Of a stretch of 64,000 nucleotides of DNA, positions 53,429 to 61,175 are shown in pieces. The position numbers and the translations under genes are program-made. Under the pieces are notes generated by a model. That model was not told the DNA's origin. It ran no database searches and was given only the letters and a program-made list of their open reading frames with translations. Source of the DNA: Pseudomonadota bacterium (GTDB taxonomy: Bacteria; Bdellovibrionota; UBA1018). The stretch lies in the NCBI GenBank assembly GCA_027485695.1, contig JAIXQO010000003.1:310001-374000 (forward strand), read 5' to 3'. The number at the start of each line of letters is the position of its first letter. The stretch's first letter is position 1.

Positions 53429-55096
53429 ATGAAGCGGTTGATCGACTTTCTGAGCCCGCTCAGTTGGTTATTTGTCGTCATTGCTGGAAGCGCGCCGTTG
53501 ATCTTTATTCTTGAGCCGAGTCTCAAGGAATATTTCGTCGGCTTTGTAGTTGATACGATCGCGTATTCGATTTTTACGCCTCTCAGCTGGAAGCTTTTTC
53601 AGAAGTTCTACCCCGACACTCGAGTCTACCTAAACGGCTTGTCCGACGATCAGGTCGCTTCGCTCTCGCGAGCCGAGCGGGTTCAGTTGGTCGAGTCTTT
53701 TATGCTCTACCCGAAGCGAGCGGCCCGCCATTCATTTTTTGCGAGCCTCATAAAGGTACTTCCCGTTCAATTGGTCATCGTTTTCTACTGGCAGCATTCC
53801 GTATCGAATTGGACTCAATTCGCGTTGGCATTCGCAAGTTCGCTGACGACCATGACTTATTTTTACGGCGCCATGTTCCTCGAGGCGCATTTCTTTTTGA
53901 GTCGGGAGCTGGCTCGTTTGCATGAGAAGTTTGATTTTTCCGACGCGTTCCGCGATTGTCGCATCGTTGGTTCGAAGCGGGATTTCGAGTTCCAAGAAGG
54001 GCTCGCTCTCAGTCACATTCTCGTGATTTCGATGGGTCTTCAGGTGTTGACGATCTTGGCGCATCATTCCGAAGGTGCGTCGGCTTATGCAAGCAAGTTG
54101 ATCCTCGTGGGCGCCATGAGCCTGATGCTTTTCGGGCGTATCTGGTACCTGGGAACTCGGTTCTCTCTCGGGAGCTTGGATCAGGTGATTTCGCGCATGA
54201 CTGGTTACCGGCCGGAAGAGAACCGGCCGACGCTCGCGCTCTCGTCCGCGTATCATTATGCGCAGTTTTTCAAATCGTTCAACGAGACCACCGAACGATT
54301 GCGGACGATCGAGCGAGAGATGTCGATTCTCGTCTTCCGCGAATCGGATCGGAGTCGGTTTCGCGCGCTGGGAGAGATTTCGGCGCTGGTTGCGCACGAT
54401 TTGAGCGGTCCATTGCATGTGACGCGTTACTGCGCGCAGGAACTCAACGAGGAGTTGGCGGATCATCCCGTCTACGGCAAGTACGTTCAAATGATTCTCA
54501 CGAACTCGGAGCGAGCCAACGACTTGATTCTCGGACTTCGGGCTCGTCTACGGAACGAAAGCTCGAGTTCGCTGAGCTGCCATTTCGCCGAAGCGCACCA
54601 TCACGCGTTGAACGTGCTGAAGACCCAATTCTCTAAAACCGAATTCGATCGTGTGCAGATCGTCTTGGAGCCCGAAGCGTCGAATCTCGAGGTGGGGATC
54701 TCTCGCGTCGATCTGATTCACATCCTGGACAATCTTTATAAGAACAGTCTTGGCAATATGATCGTGTTTCATGTTGAATCACCGGAGCTTCGAATTCGCT
54801 ATCAAGACGGCGCTATTCTCATTCAAGACACCGGCACTGGTTTGAGTCGGGAGCGGTTCGAGTCATTGACTGCTTATCAATTTGAAACTCCCGGTAAGAT
54901 TCAAGTGGGACTGGGATTGAGGCTCACACGACGATTGATCGAAGTGAACGGTGGACAACTCCAGGTGGTTGAACCGGGCAGCTCGGGACAATTGGCGGGC
55001 ACGATCATGAGCCTAAAACTGAAAACGGTGGCCCGCGCAGTGGCTCGGGCGCCTCGCATGGAACTCCGGGAGGAGCCTGTTTATGCTGACTTCTGA
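53429..55096 (+). CDS. membrane-bound sensor histidine kinase
   Basis: The start MKRLIDFLSPLSWLFVVIAG at 53429 (AAGAG upstream) gives 555 residues. A GTG at 53303 would add a hydrophilic leader of 42 residues and cannot be excluded. About six hydrophobic segments fill the first 260 residues. The kinase core follows: H323 in ISALVAHDLSGPLHV, N-box HILDNLYKNSLGNM, and QDTGTGLSRERF with VGLGLRLTRRLIEV. It overlaps the response regulator gene by 14 bp, so they form a two-component pair. Confidence 0.85.
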   Translation: MKRLIDFLSPLSWLFVVIAGSAPLIFILEPSLKEYFVGFVVDTIAYSIFTPLSWKLFQKFYPDTRVYLNGLSDDQVASLSRAERVQLVESFMLYPKRAARHSFFASLIKVLPVQLVIVFYWQHSVSNWTQFALAFASSLTTMTYFYGAMFLEAHFFLSRELARLHEKFDFSDAFRDCRIVGSKRDFEFQEGLALSHILVISMGLQVLTILAHHSEGASAYASKLILVGAMSLMLFGRIWYLGTRFSLGSLDQVISRMTGYRPEENRPTLALSSAYHYAQFFKSFNETTERLRTIEREMSILVFRESDRSRFRALGEISALVAHDLSGPLHVTRYCAQELNEELADHPVYGKYVQMILTNSERANDLILGLRARLRNESSSSLSCHFAEAHHHALNVLKTQFSKTEFDRVQIVLEPEASNLEVGISRVDLIHILDNLYKNSLGNMIVFHVESPELRIRYQDGAILIQDTGTGLSRERFESLTAYQFETPGKIQVGLGLRLTRRLIEVNGGQLQVVEPGSSGQLAGTIMSLKLKTVARAVARAPRMELREEPVYADF

Positions 55097-55817
55097 TCGT
55101 TTGCTCTGGATCCTCGAAGACGATGCGGACAGTCGATTCATACTCGAGGAGTCGCTCGGGATACGTTATCAGGTACGTCTTTTCTCTTCTTTGGCGGAAC
55201 TGGATACGGCGTTGACCGCGGAAGACGAGCGACCATCGCTCTTGATCGCCGATCTCCGGTTGCCCGACGGAACTTTCGTTGAGTTTTGCGCCCGCAAGAA
55301 ACAGCAAGGAGCGCAGCTTCCTCCGTTCGTCGTCGTATCTTCGATGGATGACCTGGATTTCCTGCGCGAGTGTTATCGGCAGGGCGCGCTCGACTATCTG
55401 TCCAAACCTTTTAGCAAAAATGAGCTGATTGCTAAAATTGAGCGCTGGTTGCCGGTGAGCAAAGTGACGCCCGATCCAGCCGCAGGCGTCTTACAGGGCG
55501 GTATCGTGCTTCATTCTCTTAGGCTTCGAGTCGAGGATGCACAAGGTCGTTCTCAGCAGCTCACTTCCAAAGAATATCAAATCCTGACGATCCTTCATCA
55601 GAGCGCCGGATTCGTCTCTCGAGACCTTTTGCAAAGGCGCATTTGGGGAGATGTGAGTGTGGCGGCAAAAACTCTGGACGTGCATATTTTCAATTTGCGC
55701 AAGAAACTCGCGGCGCTCAATCTACGCGTGAACTATCACTCTGATCAGGGGTTTCATCTAGAGGCGGTGACTACGCGATCGGATGGATCCATTCTTCCCA
55801 GCCCGGAGTTGATCTAG
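55083..55817 (+). CDS. OmpR/PhoB-type response regulator
   Basis: This 244-residue protein has a receiver domain with the acidic pocket in LEDDADS, phospho-acceptor D57 in LLIADLRLPDG and K108 in YLSKPF. A winged-helix DNA-binding domain follows (QLTSKEYQILTILHQSAG, KTLDVHIFNLRKKLA). It is the output partner of the preceding membrane kinase. Its 3' end overlaps the end of the YcaO gene by 47 bp on the opposite strand. Confidence 0.92.
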   Translation: MLTSDRLLWILEDDADSRFILEESLGIRYQVRLFSSLAELDTALTAEDERPSLLIADLRLPDGTFVEFCARKKQQGAQLPPFVVVSSMDDLDFLRECYRQGALDYLSKPFSKNELIAKIERWLPVSKVTPDPAAGVLQGGIVLHSLRLRVEDAQGRSQQLTSKEYQILTILHQSAGFVSRDLLQRRIWGDVSVAAKTLDVHIFNLRKKLAALNLRVNYHSDQGFHLEAVTTRSDGSILPSPELI

Positions 55818-56778
55818 ACCAACTGGGATCCATACCAAAGAATAGGCGTTTTTTTTCGGGAATGGATGCTTGTACCACAAATACCTTGCCCTCGAGATGG
55901 GTAGGCGAGAGGTCGATAAATCCTTCGCCTGACAAAATCGGCGCGCTCGAAGGGAGTGGCCGCACCTCTTGAGATGTTCGATCGCCGGCGAGCCAGCGTT
56001 CGATCCGATAGCGTTGGTCGGGGCGACGAAACCAATCCATGTGGAAATCGGGTGTTCCGGTAACAGGAGGATCGTTCTCGGGTAACGGTTCGTCCCAGAG
56101 AAAAGCCATGCGTTGCAACGCCTCTTTTTGAGCCTTGGCGAGCGATGTTTCGAGATCGCTGGCCGCGCTGAATCCAAAAACCACGGGCTGATTCCTCGAG
56201 TTCGGAAAACCGAAAACGCCTCCGACGAATACCGGAGATTCCGGTGCAGAAAACGCGAACGCTTCGAATCGATAACCGCCCCAGGACTCGATTTTAAGTG
56301 GTGTATTGAGACGCCGTGGGGCTATCTCCCCAAACCAGGATCTTAAGACCTGATCGCGTTCCCAGATTTCAAACTCCGCGCCGCGAATTGCTGAAACCAA
56401 GTCGGTATGGGCGGCGATGCCGTTCGAGCGTGACCATCTCCAATGAGGGTCGGAGTCGTCAAATGGAGGGAGGGTCGTTCGTTGATCACTGGCGTTTCCG
56501 CCACGATCGAGCACTCGGAACGAGTGCTGCGGGCCTCGGTCATCCGCTTCGAAAATCGCGAGTCTCTCGAGCAGTTCGAAGTAGGCGCGTACTCGAGCGG
56601 CTTCCCTGGATAAATCGACGGCACTACCGGTGAGAAGCCGTCCGTCTGCACGTTTGGCGGCGATTCCCGCCAAATGCAGGGCCGGGAGATCGATGTTGAG
56701 AACGTCCTCGAATGTCTCGATTTCCGCAGAGCCCGGTGGAAGCGGGTATTGCTGCAATAAGTCCTTCCACGCGATCAT
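55771..56778 (-). CDS. YcaO-domain protein, possible peptide backbone-modifying enzyme
   Basis: This 335-residue protein has the three hallmark blocks of the YcaO ATP-binding fold. GSAVDLSREAARVRAYFELL followed by ER places Glu 68 and Glu 71. SNGIAAHTDLVSAIRGAEFE then IWERD places E137, E140 and R141. SDLETSLAKAQKEALQRMAF is the third block. YcaO enzymes phosphorylate backbone amides to make azolines, thioamides or amidines in RiPPs, or act on RimO-type targets. The protein is shorter than typical azoline cyclodehydratases and lacks their proline-rich C terminus. It overlaps the upstream diiron enzyme gene by ATGA, so it is last in a four-gene operon with a 10-codon peptide gene. Confidence 0.75.
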   Translation of the reverse strand: MIAWKDLLQQYPLPPGSAEIETFEDVLNIDLPALHLAGIAAKRADGRLLTGSAVDLSREAARVRAYFELLERLAIFEADDRGPQHSFRVLDRGGNASDQRTTLPPFDDSDPHWRWSRSNGIAAHTDLVSAIRGAEFEIWERDQVLRSWFGEIAPRRLNTPLKIESWGGYRFEAFAFSAPESPVFVGGVFGFPNSRNQPVVFGFSAASDLETSLAKAQKEALQRMAFLWDEPLPENDPPVTGTPDFHMDWFRRPDQRYRIERWLAGDRTSQEVRPLPSSAPILSGEGFIDLSPTHLEGKVFVVQASIPEKKRLFFGMDPSWSRSTPGWEEWIHPIA

Positions 56779-57446
56779 GCCGGCATTTTCTGCGCCGTTG
56801 AGATCACGCAGTTTTCCAAGAATCCGTGAACGTAGAGTACGGTTTCGTCGAGGGCAAATTTCATCCGTGCCTGGGTCTCGTTGGTGAGATTGAGCGTCGC
56901 AAGCAAGTCGAGCGTTTCCTGGGAGTGATCGGGATCGAGTTCGACGTGATTGCCGATAGCTGTCATGGAGGATCTCGGAATTCCACAGCGTTTTTCTAGC
57001 GCGTCGAGGAATCGAGGTCCCGCGAGCACGGTCATGTACTCGACGAAGAACATGTAAGACAGATAGTTTGCCGCATCTTCGCGGATCGCTCGATCAACGA
57101 AACGAAGGAGCGCCCGGAGGCTTGGGGATAAGTCAGATTCACTTACTTCGGAGGAGAAACCCTGTTTTTTAAGGTCGTTTTTGGCCCATTGATCATGTCC
57201 GGATTCCTCGGGGATCTTGTTTTTCATGAACTCCGCGAGTACGGGCTGACCTTGTTTTTGTGCCACATCATGAGCGAGCTGAAGAAACGGAGGCGTCCAA
57301 GAGAAAAGGAACGAGAGTTGTTTGAGGTAATTCTCGACGTCCATTCTCTGGAGCGTGCCATTCTGAGCGAGGAGCATGAGACGGTTGGTCTCGATGATTT
57401 TCTTGGTAGCGGACTCGGTTTCGGACTTGAGGTATTGGGCGATCAT
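56775..57446 (-). CDS. haem-oxygenase-like diiron oxygenase/oxidase
   Basis: This 223-residue all-helical protein carries the ligand pattern of haem-oxygenase-like diiron enzymes (the group including CADD, UndA and BesC). E81 and H84 lie in IPEESGHDQWAKNDL, E136 in YMFFVEYMTVLAGP, and H167, D171 and H174 in GNHVELDPDHSQE. All six candidate metal ligands are present. Such enzymes oxidise amino acids or fatty acids with O2, and some act in natural-product pathways. Translation is coupled to the YcaO gene. It lies downstream of an attenuator-like hairpin. The substrate is unknown; modification of the 10-residue peptide is my inference. Confidence 0.75.
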   Translation of the reverse strand: MIAQYLKSETESATKKIIETNRLMLLAQNGTLQRMDVENYLKQLSFLFSWTPPFLQLAHDVAQKQGQPVLAEFMKNKIPEESGHDQWAKNDLKKQGFSSEVSESDLSPSLRALLRFVDRAIREDAANYLSYMFFVEYMTVLAGPRFLDALEKRCGIPRSSMTAIGNHVELDPDHSQETLDLLATLNLTNETQARMKFALDETVLYVHGFLENCVISTAQKMPA

Positions 57447-57478
57447 GAGTTTCAGTTCTCCGTCTGAACTTCTGTTTG

Positions 57479-57514
57479 AAAACGAGGGGCGGGTCGAGCG
57501 GACGCCGCCCCTCG
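57479..57514 (-). terminator. attenuator-like hairpin between peptide and enzyme genes
   Basis: On the minus strand a perfect 10-bp GC-rich stem (arms CGAGGGGCGG and CCGCCCCTCG, 12-nt loop) is followed by four T. It lies 12 bp after the stop of the 10-codon ORF and 33 bp before the diiron enzyme start. The short T-run suggests partial termination, which would favour the peptide over the enzymes. Confidence 0.65.
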
Positions 57515-57526
57515 GTTAGAAATGGA

Positions 57527-57559
57527 TTACAGGCAGTGTTGGGCGAATTTCTTCTTCAT
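57527..57559 (-). CDS. 10-residue peptide ORF, candidate RiPP precursor
   Basis: ATG at 57559 to TAA at 57527 encodes MKKKFAQHCL. AGAAAGGAG sits 8 nt before the ATG, one of the best ribosome-binding sites in the window. That site overlaps the last codons and stop of the upstream acetyltransferase gene, so translation is likely coupled. A GC hairpin with a short T-run follows. The basic N terminus and the terminal His-Cys-Leu offer a cysteine for a YcaO or diiron enzyme. The size recalls the heptapeptide precursor of microcin C. It could instead be a leader peptide for attenuation. Coding is inferred from the signals, since length gives no support. Confidence 0.5.
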   Translation of the reverse strand: MKKKFAQHCL

Positions 57560-57564
57560 ACGTG

Positions 57565-58212
57565 CTACTCCTTTCTGATGAGTCGAGGTCCATCGCAGAG
57601 CTGATTGAGGAATGTCTCCTCGCACCGCGTATCCAAGTATTTACAAAGTCGAAGCAATGTTCCCCAGCGGTCAGAAGAGTGGTAGCCCGTGGGACGAAAA
57701 CCGCGTTTACTCATATATTCGATCTCGACGTAGTTTCCGGGAGCGACGTCGACTTCGGCACGCAGGACTCCATGACTGCGAAGCACCGGGAAAAGTACGT
57801 CGAGCATGGCTCCTGTAAAACCTTGTCCCTGATGGGAGGGGAGTAGGCCGGATGTTCGAAGGTAGTAGGTGGACCAGTCGAGAGGATTTCCCACGAAAAC
57901 TCCCACAATTTGATCTCCGTCGAAATACGCGAGGAAATCACCCATGATCTCGTAGTAGCGGAGTCGCTGCTCATTCATCGGCTCGACAAAAAATGGATGC
58001 GGGTGGCCGGATCTTAAGAAGATCTCGTCGTAGTGTTTGCCGTAAAAATCAAACACCTCTCGCGCGCTCGATCGGGCGATTCGGAGCGGCGATGTATTTC
58101 CGTTTTTGGAATTTAGCGTGATCGGGAAATGGTTGTTCCAGTCGATGCCGTAGAGCATCTGTGAGCCGTTCCAAGACGCTTGATTATTTTCTCTCTTGAG
58201 TGAAGCGTACAA
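57565..58212 (-). CDS. GNAT family acetyltransferase, first gene of the YcaO operon
   Basis: The start is a TTG at 58212 with AAGGAG 6 nt upstream; no ATG nearby has a comparable site. The product is 215 residues. The C-terminal GNAT core shows YYLRTSGLLPSHQGQGFTGA, an acetyl-CoA loop of Q-x-x-G-x-T/A type, then VLRAEVDVAPGNYVEIEYMS and KRGFRPTGYHSSDRW. The first 100 residues are less conserved. It ends 5 bp before the ATG of the 10-codon peptide. N-acetylation of a modified peptide, or self-protection, are plausible roles by analogy with other RiPP loci. Confidence 0.8.
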   Translation of the reverse strand: MYASLKRENNQASWNGSQMLYGIDWNNHFPITLNSKNGNTSPLRIARSSAREVFDFYGKHYDEIFLRSGHPHPFFVEPMNEQRLRYYEIMGDFLAYFDGDQIVGVFVGNPLDWSTYYLRTSGLLPSHQGQGFTGAMLDVLFPVLRSHGVLRAEVDVAPGNYVEIEYMSKRGFRPTGYHSSDRWGTLLRLCKYLDTRCEETFLNQLCDGPRLIRKE

Positions 58213-58354
58213 CGTGAGCTCCTTGTCCGATTCTTTGCAGGGAAAATTTGAACGATTCGTTCGTTATTTTGATGGTCGGATTTCGCTAAATGTTACTCAA
58301 GTTAAGTTGATTAAAGATTTCTTAAATACAAAGTAGGCAATAAATACTCAGCGA
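58213..58354. promoter_or_regulatory. promoter region of the YcaO operon with palindrome
   Basis: A perfect 13-bp palindrome, GAACGA-T-TCGTTC (58250-58262), lies 38 bp upstream of the TTG start of the acetyltransferase gene. Further out is an AT-rich stretch around 58290-58335. It is a candidate operator and promoter for the minus-strand operon; no regulator is assigned. Confidence 0.35.
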
Positions 58355-58492
58355 GCAAATATGGAGTGAAACGGAGAGTAGCCATCACTCTGCTTTGCTG
58401 TTGTGCGTCGCCAATGATGCACCGACCTCTGTGGCTTCAGTCGGGTGAGTCATTTTGCTTCGCTCCGCGTGATCGTTACGCGGACCTTTTTT
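58355..58492 (+). ncRNA. possible structured small RNA ending in an intrinsic terminator
   Basis: A 7-bp perfect stem TCCGCGT/ACGCGGA (58464-58470 and 58478-58484) with a 7-nt loop is followed by CC and six T. It has terminator form on the plus strand, but no plus-strand gene precedes it. The 100 bases before it contain a second dyad (CCGAC/GTCGG) and are G+C-rich compared with the AT-rich stretch further upstream. This fits a small RNA or a 5' leader attenuator of the lipoprotein gene at 58581. The 5' boundary is a guess. Confidence 0.35.
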
Positions 58493-58580
58493 GATGCTCC
58501 TTGGCGGGATTAGGAGATTGACTCGCTTGATGTGCGGTCATAAATCTTTTAGGTCAATAAATGTCCTGAAAGGGGATTCG

Positions 58581-59783
58581 ATGAGTTCAAAGCTGGTGTG
58601 GGCGTTTGCAGTGGTAGTTCTGGTAGCGGGTTGTTCTAAAGATAAAAACGGGGGAGTTCCGGTGAACCCGACGACCGTCGTGGAAGGCCAGCTCCAAACC
58701 GAAGCCTGTGACTACGCTCCAGGCGAGGGTGATGCGGCGAGCGCTGCGATCTCCGACGACAAATTCGTTTCAACCGCATTCGAGAAAGAATACCGCGGTA
58801 ATTGGCTGGACGATATCTCCTCGACATCGATCATCGATACGAGTCGCAAGATTCTTCAGGTCGCGCGAGTGGAGCTCTATCAGGCTGCGGACAAGGGACC
58901 GTCCCAATGCCGCAGTTTCGCGTTCTTGCCAACCATGCCACGCGACTTGGATACCTATTGGACTGGCGTCCTAAAAGAGGCCGAAGATCCGGACGGACGA
59001 TCGTTTATTGCCGGAATCTACATTCCGCAAAATACGCAGTCTTCCATTGCGACGAACCGAACCAAATCGCAGATCATTTTGCGCCGCAATCAGTCACGTT
59101 GGACGCTGGTGCACGAGTTCATGCATCACAATTTTCATCATCGCGCAGAGGAGCTGGACAAATCGTACACCCCTCAAGACGGCGGACGTTTGAGACAGCT
59201 TCAGAACACCATTCGTTTTTCTGAATTCGAGCAAGCCCGTCGAACCAGAAACCAAGAGACGTTGACCAAGATTCTGGATGAACAGGGCGCGCTGATTGCC
59301 GAGTTCTTCGAGAACTTTGACGCTCGTTACGTCGATTCCACTTTCGAAGAGGTCGCCATCGAAAGCGAACTTCGTAAGCGCTATGACGACGAGACCTTGA
59401 AGTTTGTGCCGGCGAATTCTTATCGGAATGCCGCTTGGTACATTGAGAGCTCGGCGGACAATGCAAAAACGTTCTACACACAAGCGTTGATCCCAGCGCT
59501 GACCCAGTTCTACACCGAAGCGCAGACGCTTGGTCACCCCATCACCGCTCGTCTGGCAGCGATCTATGCAACGCTTCAGCAACACGTTCGTGATGCTGAA
59601 CGACTCAAGCGCGAACATCCGCTCAGCATGGTGGATCGTTTGGCGCTCGTCAAAGAACTCGAAGACTCTCAGGGCGACGCTGATCGCTCGGCAATTCTTC
59701 AAGGCAGTTCTCCTTGCGGCCACGACGATCAAAAAGAATCCTGGGAAATCATGCAGTCGGTTTTGGATCAATTAGCCGGCTAG
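58581..59783 (+). CDS. lipoprotein with HEFMH metallopeptidase motif
   Basis: The ATG at 58581 (AAAGGGG upstream) gives 400 residues. The leader MSSKLVWAFAVVVLVAGCSK has a clear lipobox (LVAGC). A putative zinc motif HEFMHH begins at H178 in WTLVHEFMHHNFHHRAEEL. Downstream glutamates (IAEFFENF, STFEEVAIESE) could supply the third ligand. The cysteine near the C terminus (SSPCGHDD) may pair with others (EACDY, QCRSF). It is the fourth exported HExxH protein in this window. Substrate unknown. Confidence 0.75.
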   Translation: MSSKLVWAFAVVVLVAGCSKDKNGGVPVNPTTVVEGQLQTEACDYAPGEGDAASAAISDDKFVSTAFEKEYRGNWLDDISSTSIIDTSRKILQVARVELYQAADKGPSQCRSFAFLPTMPRDLDTYWTGVLKEAEDPDGRSFIAGIYIPQNTQSSIATNRTKSQIILRRNQSRWTLVHEFMHHNFHHRAEELDKSYTPQDGGRLRQLQNTIRFSEFEQARRTRNQETLTKILDEQGALIAEFFENFDARYVDSTFEEVAIESELRKRYDDETLKFVPANSYRNAAWYIESSADNAKTFYTQALIPALTQFYTEAQTLGHPITARLAAIYATLQQHVRDAERLKREHPLSMVDRLALVKELEDSQGDADRSAILQGSSPCGHDDQKESWEIMQSVLDQLAG

Positions 59784-59810
59784 ATCATCAACGCACGATC
59801 AATAGAACTG

Positions 59811-59859
59811 AAAAATGAAGAGGCGCCCCCGGAATCCGGCGGGCGCCTCTTCATTTTTT
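59811..59859. terminator. strong bidirectional intrinsic terminator
   Basis: A-run, a long perfect stem TGAAGAGGCGCCC / GGGCGCCTCTTCA and a T-run form a hairpin active in both directions. It ends the lipoprotein gene on one side and the PadR-HAAS operon on the other. Confidence 0.9.
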
Positions 59860-59870
59860 GATGATGTCGA

Positions 59871-60809
59871 TTACTCCTCGTCCTCTTGTCCTGACTGGAC
59901 TTGCTGGATTCTTCCGTTTCCGACATCGGCCCGAATCAGGAGCGCTTTTGGATCCGTACTTGAAGTGAATGGATCCATTTTTCCGTTCACGAGGTGAGTT
60001 TCATATCTGTAGGCGCGTGCCGTATCCGGCGCGATCCGAATCTGACCGTTCTTGATGTTCGCATCGACGTTCGATTGTACGCGTTCGATCACGATCCGGC
60101 CGTTCAGCCCTTGAATTCGCACGTCGATGCCGGACGGGACTGCGACTTCGCAGCGAGCACGCAGTGCTTGGTCCAACCGAAGCGAAAGCGTTGCGTCTTT
60201 TTCGGAGACAAACGAGCCATCAGGCTCTGCGCCGCTATCGAGTTTACATTTCCAGGTGAGACGGTTCGTCGGTGCCGTTGTGAGTTCAACTCCACCATTC
60301 GCGAACAGGATTTCGGCCTGGCGAATCTTTTTGGGGTCGATGTCCTTGTGTCCTTCGAATGTGCGGGACTCGCTGTGCACGAAGGATGAGCCGACTTTGA
60401 CTTTTCCTTCTTTGCCGTTGATGTCGATCATTCCACCGAGAAGAGTGACGCGTTCAGATTTTTCGTCAATCGTGATGAGGGGGGAGAATTTCCATACCAT
60501 CACGACGATGAACAAGAGAAACGCCGTGATCGTACCTAAAAATCCGATGACGAGCCATTTGATGATCGGATGCTTCGGTGGTTTTGCTGGCTTGAGTCCA
60601 CGTTCCAAGAGGTACCGATTAGCGACGGTCTCTGCTTCTCCCATCGAGGCGAGGGTCGACTCGAGCGTCGCTGTAGAGTCTCGGGTGAGTGCTTCCAATA
60701 TGTGACTTTTGATTTCAGTGACGATCTCGGCGCGGTCGCTGACCGGAATCGCGCTGAGTGCGCGATCGAGCGCAGAGAGGTATGCTTCTAGTTTTGGATC
60801 GAGGGCCAT
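59871..60809 (-). CDS. HAAS-domain membrane protein with adhesin-like (DUF4097-type) domain
   Basis: This 312-residue protein has an N-terminal HAAS/DUF1700 helical region (LEAYLSALDRALSAIPVSDR, EIVTEIKSHILEAL, MGEAETVANRYL). One membrane segment follows (VIGFLGTITAFLLFIVVMVW). The C-terminal beta-repeat domain (VEVAVPSG-like, RIQGLNGRIVIERVQS, NIKNGQIRI) resembles the putative auto-transporter adhesin DUF4097. It follows a padR gene by 27 bp, the usual arrangement for PadR-HAAS pairs, in which the regulator controls the membrane protein. It ends at a strong terminator. Confidence 0.82.
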   Translation of the reverse strand: MALDPKLEAYLSALDRALSAIPVSDRAEIVTEIKSHILEALTRDSTATLESTLASMGEAETVANRYLLERGLKPAKPPKHPIIKWLVIGFLGTITAFLLFIVVMVWKFSPLITIDEKSERVTLLGGMIDINGKEGKVKVGSSFVHSESRTFEGHKDIDPKKIRQAEILFANGGVELTTAPTNRLTWKCKLDSGAEPDGSFVSEKDATLSLRLDQALRARCEVAVPSGIDVRIQGLNGRIVIERVQSNVDANIKNGQIRIAPDTARAYRYETHLVNGKMDPFTSSTDPKALLIRADVGNGRIQQVQSGQEDEE

Positions 60810-60836
60810 ATTCGTTTCTCCTAAGTTCTGTACAGT

Positions 60837-61169
60837 TCAGTTCAAAGATTTGTAGATGCGGATCATGCGTTCGTACTCTTCATTCATTTCGTCGAGGAGT
60901 TGTTCGCCGGATTTCGCGAGGGAGTAGAATTTTCTTGGGTGACCTTTGAGGTTCTCGGTTTCCCAAGCCGCCTTGAGGAGACCTTCGTTGGTCATGCGGC
61001 TCAAGAGCGGGTAGAGGGTGCCTTCTTTGAGAACGATGTCTTGTTGGGCAAGTTTCTCGAGCAGATCAAACCCATAGACCCGCGTGTGCTTGCGGATCAT
61101 CAGGAGGATACAGAGATCGAGGTATCCCTTTTTGATCTGGGTTTTCCAATTGTCGAAGGCGTCACTCAT
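60837..61169 (-). CDS. PadR family transcriptional regulator
   Basis: From the ATG at 61169 the product is 110 residues with the PadR winged-helix pattern: KKGYLDLCILLMIRKHTRVY, GFDLLEKLAQQDIVLKEGTL, YPLLSRMTNEGLL and GHPRKFYSLAKSGEQLLDEM. It probably represses its own operon, including the HAAS protein, through the dyad just upstream. The open frame extends to a TTG that overlaps the -35 element, so the ATG is preferred. Confidence 0.9.
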   Translation of the reverse strand: MSDAFDNWKTQIKKGYLDLCILLMIRKHTRVYGFDLLEKLAQQDIVLKEGTLYPLLSRMTNEGLLKAAWETENLKGHPRKFYSLAKSGEQLLDEMNEEYERMIRIYKSLN

Positions 61170-61175
61170 GGCCTC

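Noticed and set aside
50256-58212. Linking the radical SAM/SPASM gene to the YcaO locus as one RiPP cluster
   Set aside because: They are on opposite strands and separated by two histidine kinases and a regulator, so no operon link is supported.
58355-58492. GEMM (cyclic di-GMP) riboswitch
   Set aside because: The expected core consensus bases and paired stems are not present.
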